In this document: positions 11,067 to 20,416 of the stretch, in pieces
Position numbering within the stretch: the first letter of the stretch is position 1
How the letters are laid out: every line of letters begins with the position of its first letter
Notes under the pieces: model-generated
Databases searched by the model: none
What the model saw: the letters and a program-made list of their open reading frames with translations, nothing else
What the model was told of the DNA's origin: nothing
Translations under genes and position numbers: made by a program
NCBI RefSeq assembly: GCF_008630635.1
Contig: NZ_CP043869.1
Span: 1,612,001-1,676,000 of the forward strand
Length of the DNA: 64,000 nt
Reading direction: 5' to 3'
DNA from: Neptunomonas concharum
GTDB lineage: Bacteria; Pseudomonadota; Gammaproteobacteria; Pseudomonadales; Balneatricaceae

Positions 11067-11134
11067 GCAGTTACCTCATCGCCTACACAAAAATCTATAA
11101 GCAGTTTAATGGAGCTTCGCAGGTTTATGAAGTA

Positions 11135-12004
11135 TCACACGGAATAAGTTAGCATGTCGACTAAACGACTAGCGGCATTAGAGAGAGTGCGATCACGGTG
11201 GTATATATAGCCTAGCTCCCGCTGAATAGGCTCTGAACCAGTGTTCAGTACCGTTAAGGTATCATCGATCATGGTCTCAGGTAATAGACTCCATCCCAGC
11301 CCAATACTTACCATCATTCTGATGGTATCCAAATAATTCGTGGACATGGCAACATTTAAGTCTAAGCGCTTGCGTCTGAATTGCTCTGCAACTATTTGCT
11401 GTGTGAACGTTTGGGTGCCGGGCAAGATAGCAGCATAATGGGTTAGCTGCTCTAATGTCACATGAGTTTCGTTGGCAAGTGGGTGCTCTTTGCAAACCAC
11501 ATACTGTAAATTATCGACCCAAATGGTTTGGGAGTGGATCGCTGCGTTTGGTTGCGGTGCCAATGTGATTAAGGCAAGTTCCAAATCACCATGAAGTACG
11601 CCATCATAGGCTACTTCGGACTCGTCAAATTTCAAATTGAGTTGTACATCGGGATAGGTTTGGGAAAATTTCCTTAATATCGGGGGTAATCTGTGCAAGC
11701 TGATATGGTGACTGGCAGCTAGTGTTAGCTTTCCATGAACTTCGCCGCTTAGATTCCCCATCGCGCGGCTGGCATCTTGTATCGCAATAAGGATGGTTTT
11801 TGCACGAGGAAGCAAGGCCAATCCTGCCTCAGTTAATCCAACGCTCCTGCCGATGCGATCAAACAGCTTTCTATCTAATTGGTTTTCAAGCAAGGCTATA
11901 CGCTTACTAACCGCGGATTGGGTGATATAGAGTTGTTGTGCCGCTTGTGAAAAAGAACCAGTTTCAGCAACGGCAATAAAGGCTGAAAGCGTATGGGTAT
12001 CCAT
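11135..12004 (-). CDS. LysR-family transcriptional regulator
   Basis: A 289-residue regulator with an N-terminal winged helix (LSAFIAVAETGSFSQAAQQLYITQSAVSKRIALLENQLDRKLFDR) and a LysR substrate-binding domain. It is the third gene of a run on the minus strand after an MFS and an EamA-type exporter, with a 26-base gap to the latter, and probably belongs to that operon. Its effector is unknown. CysB- or YbdO-like function cannot be separated by eye. Confidence 0.88.
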   Translation of the reverse strand: MDTHTLSAFIAVAETGSFSQAAQQLYITQSAVSKRIALLENQLDRKLFDRIGRSVGLTEAGLALLPRAKTILIAIQDASRAMGNLSGEVHGKLTLAASHHISLHRLPPILRKFSQTYPDVQLNLKFDESEVAYDGVLHGDLELALITLAPQPNAAIHSQTIWVDNLQYVVCKEHPLANETHVTLEQLTHYAAILPGTQTFTQQIVAEQFRRKRLDLNVAMSTNYLDTIRMMVSIGLGWSLLPETMIDDTLTVLNTGSEPIQRELGYIYHRDRTLSNAASRLVDMLTYSV

Positions 12005-12030
12005 TATTTATTTTTAACTCTCCATGAATG

Positions 12031-12927
12031 CTAAACGCGATATCGGGTTAAAACGATGCCGCTTAATATTACGACAAGCGCTAATAAACTAGAAAGTGTA
12101 ACGGCTTCATTCAGGATGATTGCGCCAGTAAAAAAAGCGACAACCGGGACTAGGAAGTTGATATTGGCCAAAAAGCTAGGTCCTGCTCTTACTATAATGA
12201 AAAAATAGACCAACGACGCCACGCCGGTTGATATGACGCCTAGCCAGATCAGCGAAAACCACTGCAATGGAGCAGGCGAAGTAAATTGGAAAGTTTGAGA
12301 CAAAAACAGCGGTAGCATCAATAAACTGGCACCAATCAGCATACCTGCACCCCCTATAACAGGATGAAAGCTAGAAAGCTTCCTTACGAGGATAGCATTC
12401 AGGGCATAGCAACTGGCGGCCAACAAAATGGCTAGCTCTCTGAGGAGAGATGAGGCGGCTTGAAGAGCGGGATTAAGCAATAATACAACACCCATAAACC
12501 CGACAATAACCCCGGATATTTTATAGCGATTAAGCCGTTCGCCAGAAACCCAGAAATGCGCCAATATTAAAGTGACCATCGGCATCACGGCCATCAGCAC
12601 ACCTGCTTTACCTGAAGGAACGGCTTGCTGTCCCCAGGCGATTAAAAAGAAAGGCAGGGCGTTACCAAAAAAGCCCAACAGTAGAAAAATCCCCCAACTT
12701 TTTAAGTTACTCGGTAAGCGTAAACCTTTTAGGTACGCGAACAGTGTTAACACCATTGCGCCCATGACTAAGCGAATATGTGTGATGAAAATGGGCTCAA
12801 AGGTTTCTAAGGCCAAGGATGTAAAAAGGAAGGATGTGCCCCACATCGCCACGAGAAATAACAGTAAGATCCAGTTGATCAAAGAGGCGGGCACGATAGT
12901 GGAGACTCCTATAAAATTAAGTGGCAT
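12031..12927 (-). CDS. EamA/DMT-family transporter
   Basis: A 298-residue membrane protein with ten predicted helices in two EamA repeats (LLFLVAMWGTSFLFTSLALE and, in the second half, LGVISTGVASLVYFFIIVRAGPSFLANINFLVPVVAFFTGAIIL). Such carriers export amino acids, metabolites or drugs. The chosen start overlaps the end of the upstream MFS gene by 11 bases, implying coupling; a later ATG would remove the overlap and part of the first helix region. Substrate not determinable. Confidence 0.87.
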   Translation of the reverse strand: MPLNFIGVSTIVPASLINWILLLFLVAMWGTSFLFTSLALETFEPIFITHIRLVMGAMVLTLFAYLKGLRLPSNLKSWGIFLLLGFFGNALPFFLIAWGQQAVPSGKAGVLMAVMPMVTLILAHFWVSGERLNRYKISGVIVGFMGVVLLLNPALQAASSLLRELAILLAASCYALNAILVRKLSSFHPVIGGAGMLIGASLLMLPLFLSQTFQFTSPAPLQWFSLIWLGVISTGVASLVYFFIIVRAGPSFLANINFLVPVVAFFTGAIILNEAVTLSSLLALVVILSGIVLTRYRV

Positions 12928-14116
12928 CTAATGTTTTCAAGCTGCCTCGTTCCGTCACGATCAGAACGCCGAGTAGCAGAGTACCAATTACCATCATGCC
13001 GGCAGCCATCAAGAGCCCGCCGCTGTAGTGCCCGGTTTGTTCTGCCATCATGCCCGCTAGCGCCGGAGCAATGATTTGCGCAGCTCCATAGGATAATGTG
13101 AGTTTACCCATTAATTTTGCAGGTTTAGTAGGATAGAAACGTCCAGCCATCGCCAGAACCAAGCTGACAATGCCAATGAATGTACTCCCATAGAGAACGG
13201 CACTTACCAAGGCTGCTGCGAGCGAATCATAGAATACGGGCACTAGAATACCAATGATATGGATTAAGTAATTGAGCATCAATGTATACAGGGTGCCAAT
13301 CCTTCGGGCGACATGTTCCCAAAATAGAACCGCCGGCACCGCAGTGATTCCCAGAACCAGCCAGACCAACTCTCCGGAGCCTGCCAGTCCAGGCTGTCGT
13401 TCCACCATAGCAACGGTAAATGTCGCACTGATGACATAGCCAAACCCGGCACAAAAATAGGACGCCAGCATTAGCCAGAAAAAGCGCTTAGAAGGTGGGC
13501 GGTCTTCTAGCGCAGTGCCCGAGTTCGTTAAGCTACCGTTATGAGGCCGTGGCAGCCAGCGCCAAGCAGGAACTGCCAACACCACCCCTGCTATCCCTAA
13601 AATGATCCATTGCTCTTTCCAATTATAAGCATCCACCATTAGATCTACGGCAATCGCAGTAAAAACGATCCCCAACCCAATACCCATAAAGTGTATGCTT
13701 AATTCACTGCGAAAATGGTGGCGCATCAGCCAATTAAGCACTAATCCCGATCCTATCAACATGCCAGCTGCACTGCTTAAACCTGCCATGAAGCGCATGA
13801 AAGCCCACAAAAACGTATTTTCAGCTAATGCCATGCCGATTGTTGTTAACACGGCAACGATCAGGCCTAGCCGATACAGAGTGTCTTTAAGCATCAAACT
13901 GCTGACAGAGGCTGCGATCACCGCGCCACAAAGATATCCAATGTAGTTAATAGCCGCTAACCAGCCGGCACTAAGGTCGGTTAGGATACTCTCGGACTGC
14001 ATAACAGGGATTAACGGTGTGTAAGCGAATCGGGCAACACCTACCAAGAGTACTAAACTAATCACGCCAGCAGAAAGCACGAAGTATTTTTGTTGTTGCA
14101 GAGACCGGTTGGGCAT
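12917..14116 (-). CDS. YbfB/YjiJ-family MFS transporter
   Basis: A 399-residue MFS protein with 12 helices. The opening LVLLVGVARFAYTPLIPVMQSES and GWLAAINYIGYLCGAV identify the YbfB/YjiJ branch, whose members are mostly uncharacterised exporters. It heads a minus-strand operon with the EamA transporter and a LysR regulator. It is divergent from another LysR gene 100 bases away, which is the likely local regulator. Confidence 0.88.
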   Translation of the reverse strand: MPNRSLQQQKYFVLSAGVISLVLLVGVARFAYTPLIPVMQSESILTDLSAGWLAAINYIGYLCGAVIAASVSSLMLKDTLYRLGLIVAVLTTIGMALAENTFLWAFMRFMAGLSSAAGMLIGSGLVLNWLMRHHFRSELSIHFMGIGLGIVFTAIAVDLMVDAYNWKEQWIILGIAGVVLAVPAWRWLPRPHNGSLTNSGTALEDRPPSKRFFWLMLASYFCAGFGYVISATFTVAMVERQPGLAGSGELVWLVLGITAVPAVLFWEHVARRIGTLYTLMLNYLIHIIGILVPVFYDSLAAALVSAVLYGSTFIGIVSLVLAMAGRFYPTKPAKLMGKLTLSYGAAQIIAPALAGMMAEQTGHYSGGLLMAAGMMVIGTLLLGVLIVTERGSLKTLDAT

Positions 14117-14187
14117 CAGGGATAATCCGTATTATTGTTTTTTATAGAGGCTAAACCTAGTTTAGTATCAAAACAATTGATATTTTT

Positions 14188-14202
14188 AGAACAAACCGTT
14201 CT
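14188..14202. promoter_or_regulatory. Possible LysR operator in the divergent region
   Basis: Inverted repeat AGAAC-N5-GTTCT in the 100-base gap between the divergent MFS and LysR genes, ending 6 bases before a GGAGGT ribosome-binding site. Position and symmetry fit an autoregulatory LysR site, but the spacer is shorter than the usual T-N11-A box. Confidence 0.35.
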
Positions 14203-14216
14203 GTTTTGGAGGTCTA

Positions 14217-15056
14217 ATGGATCTTTTGGGGTTGGAAACATTTTGCGCAGTGGTCGACGAAGGCGGTGTATTGGCCGCTTCACGGACCTTACATACCGTG
14301 CAGTCTAATGTTACTACAAGGATTAAGCGGCTAGAGGAGGAACTCGGAGCTAAAGTCTTCTTTAGAAAAGGACGAGGCTTATCTTTGACTCCCGCAGGGC
14401 GAGTGTTGCTGGGCTATGCTCGGAAAATGCTTCAATTAGAGCGCCAAGCGATGCAAGCCGTAAAGCAACTGGCAGATGAAGCAGGAGAAGTGCGCATCGG
14501 CACGATGGAGAGTTTTGCTGCCGTCCGTCTACCTGACTTGCTATTTCGCTTAAGGCAACAGTGTCCTAAAGTGGAGACCCGAATTCAAACGGATACCAGT
14601 GAATCTTTGATCCGTATGGTGCTAAGTCACGAATTAGATTGTGCATATATTGGTGGTCCGTTTGAGCACGATGACTTGATCTGCACTGAAGTTGCAACAG
14701 AGCAGCTTGTACTCGTTAAAAGTAAAACACTCCATTGTGTGAACACATTAATCGTATTTCGAGAAGGCTGTGCCTACCGTGAAAGGGCTCACCGTTGGCA
14801 GCGAACCTATGGAACGTCATTTGACCTTATGGAGATGGGAACACTGGAAGGGATTCTTGGATGCGTTGCCTTTGGTTTAGGCGTTACGTTGATGCCCGTA
14901 TCGGTTGTAGAAAAAAGCCAACATCGGGAACAATTAATCTATGAAGAAATAGACCAACAGTTTGCTTGTATTCCCACGTTATTGATCCGTCATAAGCGAC
15001 TATCGAGGTTGTTGGGAGTAGAGGTGTTGCAACAGCCTTTGGGTGTTTTAAATTAG
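14217..15056 (+). CDS. LysR-family transcriptional regulator
   Basis: A 279-residue LysR protein with N-terminal HTH (LETFCAVVDEGGVLAASRTLHTVQSNVTTRIKRLEEELGAKVFFR) and a substrate-binding domain (VRIGTMESFAAVRLPDLLFRL). GGAGGT lies 3 bases before the ATG. It is transcribed away from the YbfB/YjiJ MFS-EamA-LysR operon and probably controls it. A strongly charged HTH and a short C-terminal domain are normal for the PrtR/YeiE-like branch. Ligand unknown. Confidence 0.88.
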   Translation: MDLLGLETFCAVVDEGGVLAASRTLHTVQSNVTTRIKRLEEELGAKVFFRKGRGLSLTPAGRVLLGYARKMLQLERQAMQAVKQLADEAGEVRIGTMESFAAVRLPDLLFRLRQQCPKVETRIQTDTSESLIRMVLSHELDCAYIGGPFEHDDLICTEVATEQLVLVKSKTLHCVNTLIVFREGCAYRERAHRWQRTYGTSFDLMEMGTLEGILGCVAFGLGVTLMPVSVVEKSQHREQLIYEEIDQQFACIPTLLIRHKRLSRLLGVEVLQQPLGVLN

Positions 15057-15137
15057 CATTGTATAAACGGTTGATTTCATGCTATTAAGCACTTTCTAGC
15101 CTCTGTGTATAGAGGCTTATTTCTTGGATCGCTTATC

Positions 15138-16226
15138 ATGAACGATGTTACATCCCATGCCCCTTCGGCAGTTGCTTTGCCGGACCGATTTATTCATCTT
15201 CTCTCGTCAATGATTCGTAGCCCGAGTGTTGTCGGGGCAGAGCACTCTTTTTTTCGTGTACTGCAGCGGGAGCTTGAAGAACGTGGCGCTAACGTAACTT
15301 GGTATGAAGGTGTTTTGGTTGCACAGGGTGATGAGCCAAATAGTGTCATGTTTTCAGCCCATATCGACCGGCATGGTTTGATCTGTACGGGACCGAATGA
15401 ATTTCAATATGCCGCTTTTGTATCGGGTGCCCGTTCTGATTTATTAGGGAACTCGGTCAGCGAACAGTTGATGAAGAAAATTGTAAACCGCTTTGAATCT
15501 GAGTCAGTGTACGCCTATGAGCCTTGGTCAGGTGCTTATCGGGGGCAAGGTCTGATTGATCGTGCTTACATCTGCGAGTTTCGTAATAACTTAATCTTTG
15601 AACTTAAAGGGTTAGATCATTTAGTTGCAGGCACGCCAGTGGCTTTTAGAGATAACCTTAAAAATAAAAAGGGTGCCTTGATTGGCCAGCTGGATAACGT
15701 GATTACGGCAGCGGCATTGGTGTACCTGTTTGAGCTAGGTTTTAAGGGCACTGCCTTTTTCACAGCGCAAGAAGAGGCCGGTAAAAGTTGGCGGTATTTA
15801 CTAGAATGGTTTCGTCGGTTTGGTCACTCTACTAACCAATTAATCGTTGTAGACACCAGCCCCTATCCTGACTTCGAAACAGCTAAACAACAAACGCTGG
15901 TTTTGCGTAACAGGGATGCCAACGCTGTATTTAATACCGAGCTGACGCGTAAGTTGGTTGATATTTGTGAAGCTAATCACTTTACCTATCAATTTAAAGA
16001 TAAATATGTAGAACAGCAAAACGTGCTCGCAAAACAGAGAGGGGATGAACCTGCATCATTAGGCTCTACCGAAATGGGCAGGATCATCTCTGCATCGAAC
16101 GGGCTGGTCGATGGCACAACCCTTCAGATACCCACTTCGGGCTACCATACATTATCCGAATCGGCACCTGTGGAATCGGTTGCTGGTTTTCTCAAAGTGT
16201 TAACAGATCTGGCTACACTGAATTAA
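15138..16226 (+). CDS. M42/M20-type zinc aminopeptidase-like protein
   Basis: A 362-residue protein with the ligand set of M42-type cocatalytic zinc peptidases: His75 and Asp77 (SAHIDRHG), Asp186 (QLDNV), Glu212-Glu213 (AQEEAG), Asp239 (VVDTSPYPD) and His337 (TSGYHTLSE). Active enzyme is therefore expected, probably a cytoplasmic aminopeptidase or amide hydrolase. I chose the ATG at 15138; a GTG at 15105 would add 11 unaligned residues. The next gene, a RimK-like ligase, follows after 23 bases. Pairing a ligase with a peptidase suggests that this enzyme trims or recycles the ligase product. That is inference. Confidence 0.8.
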   Translation: MNDVTSHAPSAVALPDRFIHLLSSMIRSPSVVGAEHSFFRVLQRELEERGANVTWYEGVLVAQGDEPNSVMFSAHIDRHGLICTGPNEFQYAAFVSGARSDLLGNSVSEQLMKKIVNRFESESVYAYEPWSGAYRGQGLIDRAYICEFRNNLIFELKGLDHLVAGTPVAFRDNLKNKKGALIGQLDNVITAAALVYLFELGFKGTAFFTAQEEAGKSWRYLLEWFRRFGHSTNQLIVVDTSPYPDFETAKQQTLVLRNRDANAVFNTELTRKLVDICEANHFTYQFKDKYVEQQNVLAKQRGDEPASLGSTEMGRIISASNGLVDGTTLQIPTSGYHTLSESAPVESVAGFLKVLTDLATLN

Positions 16227-16249
16227 TACAGGTTTAGGTAAAAAATTAG

Positions 16250-17707
16250 ATGTATAAAACTATTATCGTGGTGGATAGCCAAGACCACGGAATCAGCGAA
16301 ACTGACTACACCATCGTCACTTTTGAAGAGTATCTCTCGGCTTATCCTAAAAAGAACGAACCTAAAACGCGGCTACTTAACTTATGTGATACCGAGCATT
16401 ATTTAAGCCGAGGCTATTACTGCTCTTTATTGGCTGAGGCACGAAAGCATCGAGTGTTACCGAGTGTCAGCACGATCAATGATCTGCGTGCACTATCAAC
16501 GGAACTATCTACGGGTATCCGCCTTAATCTTCCCTCTTCAGTGTTTAGAATAAATGAGGGTGAACAGGTAGAGATGTTCATTTATCTAGGGTGGACAGAG
16601 CAAGAACCTTGGAGGAAGCTGGCCAAGCAGATTTTTGAAAAGTACTCAGCGCCAATACTGCAGTTGATGGTGACGCATGATGCTTCTGGCATCCGAATGA
16701 GCGTGAAACGCTATGCTCATAGTAGTCTCAACGAAATAGAAAAAATCAAATTTAACAACCAGTTAAATAGCTTTTCTAAAGAGGTTTGGTCAAATGCTGC
16801 CAGCAAAAAATCTCCGCGGTGGGATCTGGCTATTTTAGTTAACCCGGATGAAGCACAGCCTCCCAGCGATAAAGAAGCGATAAAACGATTTATTAAAGCG
16901 GCAGAAAAAGTCGGTATCCACGCTGAGACGATTACGGCTGAACAGGCTAATCATATTTCTCAGTTTGATGCGCTTTTTATCCGTGAAACAACTGCTATTG
17001 ACCACCACACCTATCGCTTGGCGCGCAAGGCAGAGCAAGAAGGCTTGGTAGTGATTGATGATCCGACCTCTATTTTACGTTGTTGTAACAAAGTGTATTT
17101 GCATGATGCCTTCAGTTATAACGGTGTACCGGCACCTAAAACCCATGTGGTTATCAACGCAGATGAGGAGAGCCTCACGCGTATAGAGGCTGAATTTACT
17201 TATCCTATCGTTCTAAAAATGCCAGAAGGCTCCTTCTCCAAAGGCGTTTACAAAGTTGCTGATCGTCAGGAGCTTAAAGAGAAACTTGAAGAGTTGTTTG
17301 CTGATACCGCCTTGGTATTGGTGCAAGAGTATCTGTACACCGATTATGATTGGCGGGTAGGGGTGCTTAATGGAAGAGCGATTTATGCGTGCCGTTACCA
17401 TATGGCGCGTAACCATTGGCAGATATATAACCATGACGCTAAACGGTTTAATTCGGGCGGGTTTGAAACCTTACCAACCTTTGAAGTACCCAAAAAAGTA
17501 CTGGATGCGGCCCTTAAAGCCAGCGCTATGATTGGTAAAGGCTTGTATGGTGTGGATATTAAACAAAAAGACAGCCATGTTTATGTCATAGAGGTTAACG
17601 ATAACCCAAGTATTGATCACAAGGTCGAAGACCTCTATCTCGGTAATGAACTCTATATGCTAGTCATGCAGGAGTTTGCAGACCGTTTGGAGAAAAGAGG
17701 GCGTTAA
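16250..17707 (+). CDS. RimK-family ATP-grasp ligase with N-terminal RLAN-type domain
   Basis: A 485-residue protein. Residues ~1-160 (MYKTIIVVDSQDHGISETDY, LCDTEHYLSRGYYCSLLAEARKHRVLPSVSTINDL) match the RLAN domain fused to some RimK-like proteins. Residues ~200-480 are an ATP-grasp fold with VLKMPEGSFSKGVYKV, VQEYLYTDYDWRVGVLNG and the metal-binding VIEVNDNPSIDHKVED. RimK relatives add glutamate or other amino acids to protein tails or small molecules. The gene lies between the M42-type peptidase (23-base gap) and an MgtC-like gene (34-base gap), with a GNAT/C39 fusion facing it. Comparative work on amidoligases has noted such neighbourhoods, but I know of no defined product. Confidence 0.87.
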   Translation: MYKTIIVVDSQDHGISETDYTIVTFEEYLSAYPKKNEPKTRLLNLCDTEHYLSRGYYCSLLAEARKHRVLPSVSTINDLRALSTELSTGIRLNLPSSVFRINEGEQVEMFIYLGWTEQEPWRKLAKQIFEKYSAPILQLMVTHDASGIRMSVKRYAHSSLNEIEKIKFNNQLNSFSKEVWSNAASKKSPRWDLAILVNPDEAQPPSDKEAIKRFIKAAEKVGIHAETITAEQANHISQFDALFIRETTAIDHHTYRLARKAEQEGLVVIDDPTSILRCCNKVYLHDAFSYNGVPAPKTHVVINADEESLTRIEAEFTYPIVLKMPEGSFSKGVYKVADRQELKEKLEELFADTALVLVQEYLYTDYDWRVGVLNGRAIYACRYHMARNHWQIYNHDAKRFNSGGFETLPTFEVPKKVLDAALKASAMIGKGLYGVDIKQKDSHVYVIEVNDNPSIDHKVEDLYLGNELYMLVMQEFADRLEKRGR

Positions 17708-17741
17708 GTGGTTTACAGATATAAGCTTTTAAGGAGTTGTT

Positions 17742-18230
17742 ATGGAAGCAATTGATCTCCACACATTGTGGGATGTGGCTCCTTATGATCTTGCTGCGAT
17801 AGGAACAGCGCTTTTTTGCGGGACACTCATTGGTTTAGAGCGACAGCTGCGAGGTAAGCCGGTAGGGGTACGTACCTCGTCGCTGATTATTCTGGGGACT
17901 TATCTGTTTCTAGCGACCACTTTCCAGTTGAGTGAATCCATCATTGACCCTTCTCGTGTCATTGGACAAGTTATCACAGGCATAGGCTTTCTGGGTGCAG
18001 GGGTGATGCTGGCTAAAGATGGAGCCGTCGTAGGTGTGACTTCGGCGGCTACTATTTGGGTGCTTGCGGCTATTGGCGTGATTATTTCCGTAGGACATTT
18101 AATCATCGCTATTAAAGTCTCTATTTTAGTCATCGTGATTTTGCATGGTATTGATCTCTTGGAGACGCATACCAAAGCCTTTAGCCGAGGCGTTCATGCG
18201 AAAGTGCAAAACTATCGTGATAAGAAGTAA
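17742..18230 (+). CDS. MgtC/SapB-family membrane protein
   Basis: A 162-residue membrane protein with four or five helices and the family core GTALFCGTLIGLERQLRGKPVGVRTSSLIILGTYLF and GQVITGIGFLGAGVMLAKDGAVVGVTSAATIWVLAAIGV. It is shorter than Salmonella MgtC (about 230 residues) because the C-terminal ACT-like domain is missing, as in many SapB-type members. AAGGAG stands 7 bases before the ATG. It is the third gene of the peptidase-RimK run and converges with the GNAT/C39 gene, with only six bases between stops. Confidence 0.88.
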   Translation: MEAIDLHTLWDVAPYDLAAIGTALFCGTLIGLERQLRGKPVGVRTSSLIILGTYLFLATTFQLSESIIDPSRVIGQVITGIGFLGAGVMLAKDGAVVGVTSAATIWVLAAIGVIISVGHLIIAIKVSILVIVILHGIDLLETHTKAFSRGVHAKVQNYRDKK

Positions 18231-18236
18231 ATAAAA

Positions 18237-19355
18237 TTACAGGGTCTCAGGCAGCGGGTCTTTCGAAATCACAACCGCTGTCCTGATTCTCTCTGACCCA
18301 TAGGCCGACATTTTGCTGAAATCCTCACGGGAGATTGGCATATATTGGCAATCCATCGGGATTTGATCCTTGTCGGTATCAGGGTCATGAACATAGAGGC
18401 AGTCATCATCTATCGCAGTGACAGCAACCCAATGGGGTGCTTTTTTCCCATCCATTCGATAAGTGCTGATGAGGACGAGGACTGCGCAATTGGCTGCTAG
18501 CCAGCCTTGTATCTTTTCTTGAGTAATATCTTGAATGAGGCAGGCAACATGCTCTTCCTGAGCGTGCTGGTGGAACTGTCGATCGACCAGCGTCATGATC
18601 TCTTTTTTATGCTCACTGCGGACCCCTTCAATAAACAAAGGAGCAGCGGTGTTAATGCAGGCTGCTGCATTGAATCCACGACGGCGAGCAGCTAATGCCA
18701 AACCTATGGGGTGGCATCCGCCATGGCCTGATGTCATGAAAATCGTTGTGGCCTCACGCCATATATCCAGCTCCAGCATAGCATCAGGTTTTATGGACGG
18801 TTGCAGTGATGCCATGGCCATCATTAACGAGGCTGGCCCACAGGTAAATTCCGTTGTTTGTTGATACCACGGGGTCTGTTTTGTATAAAAGGCCGTATCA
18901 GCAGAGCGGATACGTTTTTGCATACGTAGGGCATCGCTATGGTCTTCGTAATAGTCTGTATATTCATCAAAGACACGATATCCCATACTTTCATAAAGCT
19001 TTATCGCTACATGATTGTTTTTTGCAACTTCTAGGCGCATAAACAAACGGCCTTGTTTTGAGCTTGCCTGCTCAAGGGCCGAGAGGATCTTTTTGCCAAC
19101 CCCTAAGCCTCTGGCTTCAGCGCTAACGGCTAACGAGTACAAACGCGCCAGACGCGTTCCTTTGTGGAGAATAACCAAACCGTAGCCCACGACTTGATCA
19201 GACGACTCGCAAACCAATAAGATGCCGTTGGCCGCTTTGAGCCAATGTTGGAGTCTGCGACGGCTTAATCTATCACCACGAAATGCATTGTTTTCTAGTG
19301 CAAATAGCGGCTCAATATCGTCAGAGGATGCAGGGCGAATCGAAATTGATGACAT
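18237..19355 (-). CDS. GNAT acetyltransferase / C39-like cysteine peptidase fusion
   Basis: A 372-residue two-domain protein. Residues ~3-150 are a GNAT domain with the acetyl-CoA loop ARGLGVGKKIL (81-91) and MRLEVAKNNHVAIKLYESMGY. Residues ~160-372 are a C39/papain-like domain with Cys172 (FTCGPASLMM), His308 (APHWVAV) and Asp324 (YVHDPD). In known genomes such fusions lie next to RLAN-RimK ligases, as here. An acyltransferase joined to a thiol peptidase beside a ligase suggests modification and cleavage of a peptide-like product. Transcription is shared with a LysR gene one base upstream. Confidence 0.85.
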   Translation of the reverse strand: MSSISIRPASSDDIEPLFALENNAFRGDRLSRRRLQHWLKAANGILLVCESSDQVVGYGLVILHKGTRLARLYSLAVSAEARGLGVGKKILSALEQASSKQGRLFMRLEVAKNNHVAIKLYESMGYRVFDEYTDYYEDHSDALRMQKRIRSADTAFYTKQTPWYQQTTEFTCGPASLMMAMASLQPSIKPDAMLELDIWREATTIFMTSGHGGCHPIGLALAARRRGFNAAACINTAAPLFIEGVRSEHKKEIMTLVDRQFHQHAQEEHVACLIQDITQEKIQGWLAANCAVLVLISTYRMDGKKAPHWVAVTAIDDDCLYVHDPDTDKDQIPMDCQYMPISREDFSKMSAYGSERIRTAVVISKDPLPETL

Positions 19356-19356
19356 A

Positions 19357-20274
19357 TTATGCTAATGACTCAATAGGTGTAACGAGTTGTTCATTAACCC
19401 ACGGATGATCACCGATCATCTCCATCATGTGGTCAATAAAAAGTCGCACTTTGGGGTTTAGATGACGACGGCTAGGGTAGATCGCATTAACTTCTATCGG
19501 TGGTGATGGGTAATCAGGGAGTAATTCAACCAGTTCTCCTCGCTGTACGCAGTTACGACAAAAGACTCTTGGCATACGAGCGATACCCATATCTTGTAAT
19601 AGGATCTCGCGAATAAAACTAATACTGTTAGCTTTTAGCTGGCCTTTCACTGGGATAGCTTCACCCCAGCCATCAAATACCCAATGCTCAACTGACTTTA
19701 AAATGCCGTAACATTCGTGGTCAGAGAGATCCTCCGGAGTGGTGGGGGTGCCATGTTGCTGCAAATAATTGGGTGAGGCGTACAGACCGCGAGATACGGT
19801 CGCAACGCGCCTAGCAATGAGACTGGAATCTGCCAGCTCACCTACACGAATGGCGAGATCAATCCCTTCTTCAATCAGATCAATAACCCGCGTGCTGAGT
19901 TCTACCTCTAGCGATATCTGCGGATACCGGCGCATAAAGGTGCCCACCACTTCGTTCATCATAAAAACGCCTAGCTCTGAAGGCATTGTTATCCTTAAGC
20001 GGCCTCGGGGATTATCTTGTGTGGCAGATAAATAATCTTTTGCAGACTCTAATTCGTTAATAAGTGGGTGGCAGCGGGCGAACAGGTCCTCACCATCATC
20101 AGTAAGCTTCAGTTTTCGGGTTGTTCGTTGCAGTAATCGAACGCCCAAGTCGTCCTCTAGTTGAGCGATGCGCCGGCTAATAGTCGACTTCTGAATCCCC
20201 AAGCTTTCTGCAGCAGAGGTGAAGCTTCCGGTTTCAACTATCCGGATAAATAGGCTGACATCGTTGAGATTCAT
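19357..20274 (-). CDS. LysR-family transcriptional regulator
   Basis: A 305-residue LysR of the CrgA/PtxR-like branch: HTH DVSLFIRIVETGSFTSAAESLGIQKSTISRRIAQLEDDLGVRLLQR followed by the substrate-binding domain (GRLRITMPSELGVFMMNEVVG). Its stop lies one base before the GNAT/C39 start, so the two are one operon. It is divergent from the DinB-family gene, and a long inverted repeat lies between them. Confidence 0.88.
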   Translation of the reverse strand: MNLNDVSLFIRIVETGSFTSAAESLGIQKSTISRRIAQLEDDLGVRLLQRTTRKLKLTDDGEDLFARCHPLINELESAKDYLSATQDNPRGRLRITMPSELGVFMMNEVVGTFMRRYPQISLEVELSTRVIDLIEEGIDLAIRVGELADSSLIARRVATVSRGLYASPNYLQQHGTPTTPEDLSDHECYGILKSVEHWVFDGWGEAIPVKGQLKANSISFIREILLQDMGIARMPRVFCRNCVQRGELVELLPDYPSPPIEVNAIYPSRRHLNPKVRLFIDHMMEMIGDHPWVNEQLVTPIESLA

Positions 20275-20318
20275 AGATATGGCCGTAATAATCAGAGAGG
20301 GTGTTGATTTGCCAAATT

Positions 20319-20358
20319 ACCAGTAACGGGTTGATTTATAGTTTAATTCGTTACTGGT
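20319..20358. promoter_or_regulatory. Long inverted repeat between lysR and dinB-like gene
   Basis: Perfect 10-bp arms ACCAGTAACG (20319-20328) and CGTTACTGGT (20349-20358) separated by 20 bases. It is centred in the 142-base divergent promoter region. Two half-sites three helical turns apart fit binding by a LysR tetramer, presumably the adjacent regulator. Confidence 0.5.
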
Positions 20359-20416
20359 TAAAAAGCATTGGATAGAATCTTCTGCTATTGTTATGCAAAG
20401 ATCAAGGCCGGAGACG

